Shown here: positions 15,036 to 21,363 of the stretch, piece by piece
Numbering within the stretch: position 1 is the first letter of the stretch
How the letters are laid out: every line of letters begins with the position of its first letter
IMG/VR virus record: IMGVR_UViG_3300036985_004240
Coordinates: 1-21,767 of that record
Origin: a virus
Strand: one strand, 5' to 3'
DNA: 21,767 nucleotides
Notes under the pieces: model-generated
What the model was told of the DNA's origin: nothing
Database searches by the model: none
What the model saw: only the letters and a program-made list of their open reading frames with translations
Program-made: the position numbers and the translations under genes

Positions 15036-15283
15036 TATGACCTCACTACCGAATCAAGTTGGCTGCCAGTATAGGAAAGAGTAAGAGTCGCTACTGTTGC
15101 TCCAGCTAATTTGTAAACAACTGAAGTTAGATTGCTTCCAGTATATGCAAGTTCAATTTGATCGTATGGTTGATTAACAAGGCCCTGCACTATCTCTTGA
15201 TATACGTTGCCGCTACGAACAACTGTAGCGACAGGAATGTCAGGATTAACTGATGCTGCTGAGTTGGATACTGTTGTAGCCAT
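15035..15283 (-). CDS. Small beta-repeat protein, 82 aa
   Basis: An 82-residue protein with an internal duplication: LAYTGSNLTSVVYK (about 45-58) and LSYTGSQLDSVVRS (about 69-82), joined by a beta strand. The Y-T-G-S-x-L-x-S-V-V unit resembles a short beta-hairpin repeat, similar in style to YD/Rhs-type repeats. It is coupled to both neighbours by single-base stop/start overlaps (portal upstream, fibre downstream). It could be a fibre adaptor or portal-associated protein. The function is unknown. Confidence 0.55.
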   Translation of the reverse strand: MATTVSNSAASVNPDIPVATVVRSGNVYQEIVQGLVNQPYDQIELAYTGSNLTSVVYKLAGATVATLTLSYTGSQLDSVVRS

Positions 15284-17859
15284 TAGTCGATCTCCTCAAT
15301 ATCAATCCCAACAGGATTACCTTCTGAATCAGTAATGATAGTTCCTTTACGCTTTTTACTGCGGACCGGAGCTTTTTCGACCACCATTGGCTTATCAGTT
15401 TGAATCATAATTGGCGATTGCTGTGGAAGACGTTGAAGAGCTTCCATGCTCATGCGGATACGCTCAAGTTGGCCATCAGCTTGCAATCTGCGTTCTTCCA
15501 TAAGTTTTTCGGACTCAGAAAGTTTGATTCGCATTTGCTCAAGCTCAAGTTTCTGCAACTCAAGAATCTGCGCCATACGGTTTGTTTCTTGAGTGATGGC
15601 TTGCTTGTTAGCATCAGACTGACTAGCCGATTGAACTTTAAGCATTTCAACTTGAACATTAGATTGTTTAATCTGTACTTCTTGTTGAGCAATAGAAAGT
15701 TCTTGTTGTTGAATGTATTGGCCAAATTGTTGGTCTTGAACTTTGAGTTGAGCCTCAAGTTGATCACGTTGCATTTTGAGTTGCTGGTCTTGATAACTAA
15801 GTTGGTTCTTAGTTGATTTGTCCTGCATCTCCATCTGTGTCACTTGCAGCCTAGCTTGTGATTCAATTTGCGCTATCTGCATTCTTGCTTGCATTTCTTG
15901 CATTACTGGGTCTGGTGGAGGCGGCTGCTTAGCTGCTTCTTCTTTAGCTTTAGCAATCTCACCAATTTGCGTAAGAGCTTTCGTAAACAAGCCATCGATC
16001 TCTTTGCCTCCTTTGTAGCGTTTGATCATGTTTTGGAACAACGAAATAGAGAAGTCGATCAGAGGGGGGTACTGGTCGATAAGTCCACGCATTTGGTCAA
16101 AGAACGAACCTGCTGTTTGAATCAGCATGGTAGCTTCTTGTTGTTGCTGCTGTTGGTCGATAGCCATCATGGAATCGGTAGCGATTTGGATTCGATAGCT
16201 TCGCTTCTTATCGTCTCGCAATATCTCTAAGATTTGTCCTTTGACCCTATCAATCTCTGCAAGCGGATCGTAAGGCGGTGGCATTGGTGGTGCCATCTCA
16301 GGCATTGGAGGCATCATACCTGTCTCATCCTGTGGCATAGGTTCTGGTGCAGGAGGAGGTGGAGGAGGCGGTGGTAAAGTAGGCTCGATAAGAGCATCTG
16401 CATCAGCAACGTCAAAGATAGTCTCTGGCTCAAATACCTCAGCGATAATGGTTGCAAGATTGCTAATTGAGTCTGAAACAAATTTAGCAAACATGTTCTG
16501 TCGCACGATGAGTCCCATCGACGACCACTGATTTTCGAGTCTGTTAGCTGTTGCAGACTTGTACTGCTCTGAAGTACCGCGAAGCAAGTCGCTTACTTTC
16601 AGTGTTTCGTAGAGCTGTTGCAAAGCGTTCTGCCTAGCTCCCTGAAGGATGTTTAGAGCGTTGATGTATGGCTCTATGTTCATGGCTTCAATGCCATTAG
16701 CAAGACCACCACGTTGCTTATAGGACGGCCAGTTAGTGACTGGGATGAGCTTTAGGTCACCAGTCATGAGCATTTCAACTTGGTTCCCCAAAGTCGCGTC
16801 GTAGAGGCTATTTGTACGAATGGCCTGAGTAACAGCGTGGATACGGGTTGTAAGCCGCTCGACTTCGAGGATCTGGTCTTTTACATGGCTGTAATCCGAG
16901 ACAGGAATAACGCTATCGGGATCAGCAGACTGACGAATAACAGAGCAAGGGAAAAACTTTTCAAATCGAATCGGAGGTTCTGAGGTTTCGATAAGGGTCT
17001 TATCTCCACCTTTTTGAAGCCAATAAACCTTTCGTGAAGGGCGGTCCCATATCTCATAGAGTTCTGCCTTACCTTCGTAGCGGTCATCTTGTCGGGCAAT
17101 ATCTTTCTTTATGACTTCTGGATAGCTGTCGTATGTAAGTTGCTCAGCAATCTCATGGCCAAACAGGCTTTCTGCTTGGCTTCTATCCATGAAGGCTTTA
17201 CGAGCTTGCCACTCAATCTCTGCTTCACTACGAGCATCGTTGCAGTAGTAATCGTTGTATTGAACAACTTCGATAATAGCTTTTTCGCTGGTTTTCTTTT
17301 GAACCTGCATACCGCCGATGAGTATGCCGCCTTCACGTTCTTCTAGTTCTTCTTCTTCACCTTCGTAGTCGTTGCCTTCACCGTCAATCAACTTACCTTC
17401 TGGGTCGCGAATAACTGCGTATTCTTCATAGGCAGTTTCAAACTCAGCAACGTAGCGAGCCCACAAAACTGCTTGTCCAGTCAGCAAAAATTGCAGAGCA
17501 GCTTGATAACCAATTTTATCGAAATCAAAATGAACATCCATTGCGTATTGGGCATTACGCTCAAGGACGACAGAACCAAGCTCATAGGGCAGACTTCCAG
17601 CTCGTTTTCTAAGGTTTACTTCTGCTTTGGGAGTTGAAGAGTAGTAAGCAGGAAGAAGAGTATTAGTACAATACCACCAAACATTAAGTCGTCTTTCTGC
17701 GTCATTAAGAACACCCACCTGCTTTTGAGCGTTGTATACCCTAATACTTTCTTCAGCAGCTTCTATAAACTTTTTGCGACGTTCTTCCGCGCGAGTAATC
17801 TCATTTTTCCACCAACGACCACTATACTTTTCAACAGTAGGTTTAGGCTGAACTTTCAT
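15283..17859 (-). CDS. Portal protein, P22-like, with long Gln-rich barrel
   Basis: An 858-residue portal directly downstream of TerL, with a 4-base ATGA overlap. The N-terminal 480 residues carry the portal pattern: WWYCTNTLLPAYYSSTPKAEV near 61-81, an acidic insertion at 155-178, VVQYNDYYCNDARSEAEIEW near 198-217, a long helical stem region, and SDLLRGTSEQYKSATANRLENQW near 423-445. Residues 495-530 are proline-rich with eight consecutive prolines. Residues 569-574 are six glutamines. Residues 650-810 form a Gln/Met-rich coiled coil, probably the barrel that reaches into the head, followed by a basic segment (RSKKRKG). The dodecamer forms the DNA entry vertex. It is larger than P22 gp1 (725 aa). 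Confidence 0.8.
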   Translation of the reverse strand: MKVQPKPTVEKYSGRWWKNEITRAEERRKKFIEAAEESIRVYNAQKQVGVLNDAERRLNVWWYCTNTLLPAYYSSTPKAEVNLRKRAGSLPYELGSVVLERNAQYAMDVHFDFDKIGYQAALQFLLTGQAVLWARYVAEFETAYEEYAVIRDPEGKLIDGEGNDYEGEEEELEEREGGILIGGMQVQKKTSEKAIIEVVQYNDYYCNDARSEAEIEWQARKAFMDRSQAESLFGHEIAEQLTYDSYPEVIKKDIARQDDRYEGKAELYEIWDRPSRKVYWLQKGGDKTLIETSEPPIRFEKFFPCSVIRQSADPDSVIPVSDYSHVKDQILEVERLTTRIHAVTQAIRTNSLYDATLGNQVEMLMTGDLKLIPVTNWPSYKQRGGLANGIEAMNIEPYINALNILQGARQNALQQLYETLKVSDLLRGTSEQYKSATANRLENQWSSMGLIVRQNMFAKFVSDSISNLATIIAEVFEPETIFDVADADALIEPTLPPPPPPPPAPEPMPQDETGMMPPMPEMAPPMPPPYDPLAEIDRVKGQILEILRDDKKRSYRIQIATDSMMAIDQQQQQQEATMLIQTAGSFFDQMRGLIDQYPPLIDFSISLFQNMIKRYKGGKEIDGLFTKALTQIGEIAKAKEEAAKQPPPPDPVMQEMQARMQIAQIESQARLQVTQMEMQDKSTKNQLSYQDQQLKMQRDQLEAQLKVQDQQFGQYIQQQELSIAQQEVQIKQSNVQVEMLKVQSASQSDANKQAITQETNRMAQILELQKLELEQMRIKLSESEKLMEERRLQADGQLERIRMSMEALQRLPQQSPIMIQTDKPMVVEKAPVRSKKRKGTIITDSEGNPVGIDIEEID

Positions 17860-19265
17860 ATTTTTGCTCGTTGGTTGTTTTGTCTCATCTGTGAAATATA
17901 TGCTTGCAACTTAATCAAACCTTTGTTGAAAACCTCAGCGGGTTGTTCCCACTTAGCGTCGAGAAGTCTAGCTTTACACATATAGCGTAAAGCATCGACG
18001 GCATGATCGTTTCCGTTTGTATCCAAATCTTCTGGATTACGCTTGTCTATCGTCATGGATGGTAAAGTCTCTAGCAAGTATTGGCAATTAGCAAAGATAT
18101 AGAGTAACGGCGGTTTACCTACCAACCTTTGCCTAATCTGTGACCAACCGGAGATACGGTCATTATCTGCTGGCCTGAAACTTGGATGCTTAAACTTAGC
18201 AAACACAACATTGAACTGGTCGTTAATGCTTGGTCCACCCTCATGGTTAAAGATGCTTGGGTCAGCTACGGCTATTGGATTTTCTCCGATGGAAGCTGCT
18301 GCAATTCGATTAGCTTGCTCAACATTATCAACTCCCTTGGAGTGCATCTCTCGATATACGACAATGCTTCCTTTTGGATATGGCACTTCATTACCTTTGT
18401 CATCCCGTCCAGAACTAACAGCACCCCAAACAGCGGCGAAAGGAGAACGATAACCCCAGTCATAACCAAGGTAGCGAGGCCAGTGTTTAGGTAAATTAAA
18501 AGGAGCGATAATGTGTTTCCCACTGAATTCAGGAAAATAACTACCCTCGTGAATCTCGAAATCTCCTTCAAGCCAAGCTCTGACAAGTTCTGGACTACCG
18601 ACCATGTGCAATCGGTTGATGTACTCAGGATCTCTCGCAAGCAAGATTTGGTTGTCATGCACTCTCGAAGGTATGTAAATGTAGTCAAAACTACTACCAT
18701 TAGGCAGCTTCTTCTCTAGTACCTGCATCCCTTTAGGAGCTGGTTTGATAAACAACTCTTTAAGCCACCCATGACCTACGCCACCAGGGTTAAACGTAAG
18801 GATAACCTGACCGCCTCCCTTGCCTCGTAGAGCGCCGAATAGCTTCCAGATAGGGGAAGGGTCAGAGTAGTTACCAGCCTCTTCTATAGCGCAATCTGAG
18901 AGGTTCTGGCCCTGATACTTCTCAGCATCACCATCATTGCCTAAAGGTCTAAAACGTAGGCGACCACCCGATAAGAAGGTAAACTGCTTTTTCTGGTCCT
19001 GCCAATGCGCTTTGAGCGGTAAATATATCTGCTTAGCTCTTTCAATAAGGTCATCAGCTTGAGGCAATTCTTTACGAAAGAAGATAGCATTGAAATCAGC
19101 CCCCAACTGTTCTTGCTTTACAGCAAACTTACCTAAAACCCCGTCAGTCTTACCACCACCACGAGCACCGCCATAACCAACCAAAGTAATAGGGCAAGCT
19201 ACTAAAGCCTCTTGAGGACCGGCCTGAGGTGCCCATACAACATTTTGGTCTAAACTTTCTGTCAT
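17856..19265 (-). CDS. Terminase large subunit
   Basis: A 469-residue packaging motor. The ATPase domain has Walker A GGARGGGKT (32-40), Walker B LSDCAIEEAG (122-131, catalytic Glu), and coupling motif LTFNP (156-160). The nuclease domain has the RNase-H-like acidic residues: D269 in GYDWGYRSPFAAVW, D335 in VADPS, and D420/D423 in NDHAVDALRY. It cuts concatemeric DNA and pumps it through the portal. The stop TGA overlaps the portal ATG, and the start overlaps the zinc-ribbon gene. All key residues are present and the length is typical. Confidence 0.95.
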   Translation of the reverse strand: MTESLDQNVVWAPQAGPQEALVACPITLVGYGGARGGGKTDGVLGKFAVKQEQLGADFNAIFFRKELPQADDLIERAKQIYLPLKAHWQDQKKQFTFLSGGRLRFRPLGNDGDAEKYQGQNLSDCAIEEAGNYSDPSPIWKLFGALRGKGGGQVILTFNPGGVGHGWLKELFIKPAPKGMQVLEKKLPNGSSFDYIYIPSRVHDNQILLARDPEYINRLHMVGSPELVRAWLEGDFEIHEGSYFPEFSGKHIIAPFNLPKHWPRYLGYDWGYRSPFAAVWGAVSSGRDDKGNEVPYPKGSIVVYREMHSKGVDNVEQANRIAAASIGENPIAVADPSIFNHEGGPSINDQFNVVFAKFKHPSFRPADNDRISGWSQIRQRLVGKPPLLYIFANCQYLLETLPSMTIDKRNPEDLDTNGNDHAVDALRYMCKARLLDAKWEQPAEVFNKGLIKLQAYISQMRQNNQRAKI

Positions 19266-19462
19266 TTACCGCTAACCATCACAGCGTTAGTGCCGTAAAT
19301 CCGCTCTACATCACACCGAGGATTCTGACACACAAAATAAGGCCCAACAGCACCAGCAAACAAACTAACATACGGTACCTCCTCACATGCAACCTTTACA
19401 GTCGTTACATGCTCACACTTAGGGCACCGATAAACCTCACTCTCCCTCACCTTCTTTTCCAT
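19262..19462 (-). CDS. Small zinc-ribbon protein between the terminase genes
   Basis: A 66-residue protein with cysteines at 13 and 16 (YRCPKC), 26, 45 and 50 (FVCQNPRC), giving a probable four-Cys zinc-binding site. It overlaps both TerS (26 bases) and TerL (4 bases), so it is made together with the packaging proteins and may bind DNA or TerS/TerL. Residues 31-43 are hydrophobic (YVSLFAGAVGPYF), but short for a membrane segment. It could equally be a regulator of late genes. The frame is supported by the Cys pattern and overlaps. Confidence 0.65.
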   Translation of the reverse strand: MEKKVRESEVYRCPKCEHVTTVKVACEEVPYVSLFAGAVGPYFVCQNPRCDVERIYGTNAVMVSGK

Positions 19463-19934
19463 CCTGCGCTAAATACCTCAGTATAAACTCTTCCTTCGTT
19501 AATGGTTTAGAACTAACAACATTCCTAATCTCACCGCTAATCTCTAACGTCTGATGCTCACTCCACCCTAGCTTAGTTTTAAGCAAATGAAGCAAGATAG
19601 CCGTGTTCCCATCCATCGCCTCAGACACAGCCTTAGCAGCTAAACCTCGCTGCATATCAGCCTGGCCCTCCAAGAACTCATCCAAGTAATACTTCTCTAA
19701 GATGTAAGGAGTAACCCTAGCCGCTAACGCAGTGCTCTGCTTGCCTAGCCCTAGCTTAGCCATATCCCGTATCTGCAAACCTAACTGCTCATCCTTTACA
19801 TGATGCCTAGTATGCGGAATCTCCCTCAACACCGGAGGCAATACCTCTATAACGGCGTTTGGAGAAGGTTCAGGATTTTCTAATACTATAGGCTCTTGAG
19901 ATTCGGGAAGCTGTTTTAAATCTGTGTCGCTCAT
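19437..19934 (-). CDS. Terminase small subunit (candidate)
   Basis: A 165-residue protein with an acidic Pro/Glu-rich N-terminus (about 1-45), a helical DNA-binding-like part (VKDEQLGLQIRDMAKLGLGKQSTALAARV), a central helical oligomerisation region, and a polar C-terminus (TKEEFILRYLAQ). Its place first in the operon, just before TerL, and the helical plan fit TerS, which selects the phage DNA for packaging. The ATG at 19934 has no Shine-Dalgarno (the upstream sequence is GCACCCCCTAGTTTTT), and an in-frame stop lies 8 codons upstream, so no better start exists there. Confidence 0.65.
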   Translation of the reverse strand: MSDTDLKQLPESQEPIVLENPEPSPNAVIEVLPPVLREIPHTRHHVKDEQLGLQIRDMAKLGLGKQSTALAARVTPYILEKYYLDEFLEGQADMQRGLAAKAVSEAMDGNTAILLHLLKTKLGWSEHQTLEISGEIRNVVSSKPLTKEEFILRYLAQDGKEGEGE

Positions 19935-20113
19935 AAAAACTAGGGGGTGCGATTTTTATGTGGGAGGTTGGATATAGCTGGTACTGGTACCCTGCGAGTT
20001 TTCGAATTGGTTTGGATTTTGAAAAGCCTATTAGGGGATTTGTATGTAACCATTTGATATTACTATAGGTTTATGGATAGGTAACTAGTTTTCTAATTCT
20101 AGTGAAGTAGTAA
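19935..20113 (-). promoter_or_regulatory. Leader of the late operon with palindromes and repeats
   Basis: This 179-base gap lies upstream of TerS. It contains a perfect 5-2-5 inverted repeat GGTACTGGTACC (19980-19991) and a direct repeat GTAACTAG (20081-20088 and 20110-20117), the second copy overlapping the stop of the helix-turn-helix gene. The plus strand also carries ATTACTATAGG (20059-20069), similar to the core of a T7-type promoter but pointing away from TerS. No clear bacterial -35/-10 for the late genes was found by eye. The late promoter is expected here by position only. Confidence 0.4.
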
Positions 20114-20413
20114 CTAGGCGATGTCATTAAGTAATTTGATAAACTCCTCAGTGTTCATGCCGCTAGCCTCGAACAATACTGCGACTTCCATCGGATGATA
20201 CAACTGCTTGGCTCTCTCCCTATACCTCAGCGAGTCTACGTTGATGCCTAGTTTGTCGGCGAAGGGCTTGCGAGTCATCTTCAGGTGGGCTCGTACTGCT
20301 CGATACAGATTACCTCTAGAGCTTGGCAGTGTATGCCTGAATCCCTCTAGTATTCGTGCGGGATGCGGTGAGTATCTAGAAGCCTTCGGTTTATGGCGCA
20401 CTATGTTCCACAC
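20114..20413 (-). CDS. Cro/XRE-like helix-turn-helix regulator, 99 aa
   Basis: A 99-residue protein. After a basic N-terminal arm (HKPKASRYSPHPARILEGFR), residues about 36-95 fit a Cro/XRE helix-turn-helix: LYRAVRAHLKMTRKPFADKLGINVDSLRYRER, where TRKPFADKLGI is the turn-leading helix and NVDSLRYRE the recognition helix, followed by MEVAVLFEASGMNTEEFIKLL. The GTG at 20413 has no clear ribosome site; a GTG four codons later (GGAACATAGTG) is a reasonable alternative. It is divergent from the small plus-strand genes, with two operator-like repeats between, so it probably represses that operon and perhaps itself. It could be a lysis-lysogeny type switch or an early-late switch; no integrase is in view. 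Confidence 0.6.
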   Translation of the reverse strand: MWNIVRHKPKASRYSPHPARILEGFRHTLPSSRGNLYRAVRAHLKMTRKPFADKLGINVDSLRYRERAKQLYHPMEVAVLFEASGMNTEEFIKLLNDIA

Positions 20414-20463
20414 ACTTAAACCGTAAGTGAAAAATAATTAATTGTCCACCTCGAATATCTGAA

Positions 20464-20480
20464 ACTAACTGTAGACAGTC
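20464..20480. promoter_or_regulatory. Operator-like repeat, copy 1
   Basis: ACTAACTGTAGACAGTC contains the perfect 5-2-5 palindrome ACTGT-AG-ACAGT (20468-20479). A second 17-mer with 15 of 17 identical bases lies 34 bp away centre to centre, about three helical turns. It is a likely dimer site for the divergent helix-turn-helix protein (inference). Confidence 0.6.
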
Positions 20481-20492
20481 CGCATCGTACGC

Positions 20493-20520
20493 TTTACACT
20501 AACTGTACATAGTCAATAAC
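20493..20520 (+). promoter_or_regulatory. Candidate promoter for the small-gene operon
   Basis: A TTTACA -35-like box (20493-20498, 5 of 6 to the sigma-70 consensus), a 16-base spacer, and AATAAC (20515-20520, 4 of 6). The predicted start is almost on the ribosome site of the first gene, giving a very short leader. The -10 is weak, so the promoter might need an activator or be wrong. Confidence 0.4.
20498..20514. promoter_or_regulatory. Operator-like repeat, copy 2
   Basis: ACTAACTGTACATAGTC, 15 of 17 bases identical to the repeat at 20464-20480, with ACTGT-AC-ATAGT as an imperfect 5-2-5 palindrome. It fills the spacer between the candidate -35 and -10 of the plus-strand promoter, where a bound repressor would block RNA polymerase. 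Confidence 0.6.
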
Positions 20521-20527
20521 GACTACG

Positions 20528-20539
20528 GAGGATATATGA
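20528..20539 (+). promoter_or_regulatory. Shared ribosome-binding/start element, copy 1
   Basis: GAGGATATATGA, with the ATG at 20536. The same 12 bases begin the genes at 20763, 21083 and 21360. GAGGA is the Shine-Dalgarno, at 4 bases from the start codon. Confidence 0.8.
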
Positions 20540-20721
20540 ATATTGAAATTGACAACATTGTAGAGGGTATGGAGTACGGAGTCTACGTCAACGGCAAACT
20601 CATCGAGTCAGGTGTATGTGAACATGACGGTCAGGTCGACGACATTGTGAGTCAAGTCGCTATATCTCTGCACTCTGAATCGTTGCGTAGAAAAATTACC
20701 CTGACAGCTAAACCGCTTTAA
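20536..20721 (+). CDS. Small early-type protein, 61 aa, unknown
   Basis: A 61-residue protein (MNIEIDNIVEGMEYGVYVNGKLIESG...), with alternating beta-type residues in the first half, an acidic middle (EHDGQVDDIVSQ) and a basic end (LRRKITLTAKPL). It is the first gene of the plus-strand cluster, behind the candidate promoter and operators, with the GAGGATATATGA start. Small proteins of this kind made early by phages often bind and alter one host protein, but nothing here shows the target. Confidence 0.65.
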   Translation: MNIEIDNIVEGMEYGVYVNGKLIESGVCEHDGQVDDIVSQVAISLHSESLRRKITLTAKPL

Positions 20722-20754
20722 CGCTGTACTGATGAGACTAACGACTAAACAAGC

Positions 20755-20766
20755 GAGGATATATGA
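20755..20766 (+). promoter_or_regulatory. Shared ribosome-binding/start element, copy 2
   Basis: GAGGATATATGA with the ATG at 20763. Both this copy and copy 1 also have TAACGACTA 10-20 bases upstream, so the similarity extends beyond the ribosome site. Confidence 0.8.
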
Positions 20767-20939
20767 ATCAGCATAGAAAAATTGATATTTACTTACGTCC
20801 GTTTCAATCAAAGGTGTGGGTCTATGAGTGTTCTACGACTTGGAGCAAGACTCTGAAAGAGGCGAAAGCGGCGTTTTGTAAGAAACACGGGCTGGATACG
20901 ACACAAGTCAAAGTAAATTTTTCTGACCGATATAAATAG
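20763..20939 (+). CDS. Small early-type protein, 58 aa, unknown
   Basis: Frame from ATG at 20763 to TAG at 20937-20939. The 58 residues are basic and start MNQHRKIDIYLRPFQSKVWVYECST, followed by a helix KTLKEAKAAFCKKHGLDTTQVKVNF and a basic end. The layout strand-strand-helix-strand with positive charge suggests a small nucleic-acid or protein-binding fold. The strong GAGGA site supports it as a gene. No family is recognised. Confidence 0.65.
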   Translation: MNQHRKIDIYLRPFQSKVWVYECSTTWSKTLKEAKAAFCKKHGLDTTQVKVNFSDRYK

Positions 20940-20947
20940 GTAAGTAT

Positions 20948-21073
20948 ATGAACATCTTAGGCATCCAACTAAACACCGTTTATGACTGCATCACCCTCGG
21001 AGCTTTTATCGGTGCCGTAGCATCGGCAGTCTATCACAGCCTTGAGCGAGTAACAGAACGTTTTAGCAATTAG
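20948..21073 (+). CDS. Small membrane-type protein, 41 aa
   Basis: ATG at 20948 to TAG at 21071-21073, 41 residues. One hydrophobic segment (DCITLGAFIGAVASAVYHSL, about 13-32) could span a membrane, with a charged C-terminus (ERVTERFSN). The ribosome site is the weaker variant GGTAAGTATATGAA. Its last codons are made by the TTTAGCAATTAG repeat that also precedes the gene at 21360. It may be an inner-membrane protein used early, or a small holin-like protein; nothing decides. Confidence 0.5.
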   Translation: MNILGIQLNTVYDCITLGAFIGAVASAVYHSLERVTERFSN

Positions 21074-21086
21074 TGAGGATATATGA
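21062..21086 (+). repeat. 25-base leader repeat, copy A
   Basis: TTTAGCAATTAG followed by TGAGGATATATGA. It matches the copy at 21339-21363 at 24 of 25 bases. It joins the end of one small gene to the start of the next and includes the shared GAGGATATATGA (21075-21086). Confidence 0.85.
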
Positions 21087-21262
21087 CAGTGCAAGCATAC
21101 AACAGAGATTCACGATACGCAGGATTCGCAACTAGCGGTGAGATACTCAAGGCTATTGAGACGCTAGCTGGTGATGACATCCTAGAGGAAACTAGTGCCG
21201 CCTATAAATTATGGGCAGCTCCAACGGTCGAGCAAGATAATGACATTGCGGATCTAGCCTGA
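21083..21262 (+). CDS. Small early-type protein cut by in-frame TGA, 59 aa
   Basis: ATG at 21083 with the shared GAGGATATATGA start; 59 residues (MTVQAYNRDSRYAGFATSGEILKAIETLAGDD...) end at TGA 21260-21262. The same frame then continues for 20 codons to TAA at 21323-21325 with aromatic, acidic, gene-like sequence (NYADDETDTLYWGGNVAFKR). The original gene was probably 80 codons, with TGG (Trp) or CGA (Arg) at the TGA position. TGA is a true stop elsewhere (TerL, TerS, zinc ribbon), so the code is standard. It may be a mutation, sequencing error or readthrough. The function is unknown; the protein is acidic. Confidence 0.6.
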   Translation: MTVQAYNRDSRYAGFATSGEILKAIETLAGDDILEETSAAYKLWAAPTVEQDNDIADLA

Positions 21263-21325
21263 AATTATGCCGACGATGAGACCGATACCCTCTATTGGGG
21301 TGGTAACGTAGCGTTTAAGCGATAA
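21263..21325 (+). pseudogene. In-frame remainder of the small gene after TGA
   Basis: Twenty codons plus TAA in the same frame as the 59-aa gene upstream. They lack their own start codon or ribosome site and are followed by an intergenic stretch of normal length (34 bases to the next ATG), so they are best read as the C-terminus of a broken or read-through gene. Confidence 0.6.
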
Positions 21326-21338
21326 ACCTCTAAAACCG

Positions 21339-21363
21339 TTTAGCAATTAGCGAGGATATATGA
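21339..21363 (+). repeat. 25-base leader repeat, copy B
   Basis: TTTAGCAATTAG followed by CGAGGATATATGA, 24 of 25 bases identical to 21062-21086. Here the TTTAGCAATTAG part is non-coding. The shared ribosome element is at 21352-21363. Confidence 0.85.

Noticed and set aside
36-19500. Many plus-strand frames of 60-140 codons opposite the structural genes.
   Set aside because: They are antisense to well-supported overlapping late genes and lack ribosome sites and family patterns.
19958-20068. 36-codon plus-strand frame (MWEVGYSWYWYPASF...) behind GGGGGTGCGATTTTT.
   Set aside because: It is antisense within the late leader, its G run is too far and not a proper ribosome site, and nothing else supports it.
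20536-21325. Possible alternative genetic code with TGA read as Trp.
   Set aside because: TGA closes TerL, TerS and the zinc-ribbon gene exactly at overlaps with the next start codons, so TGA acts as stop in this genome.
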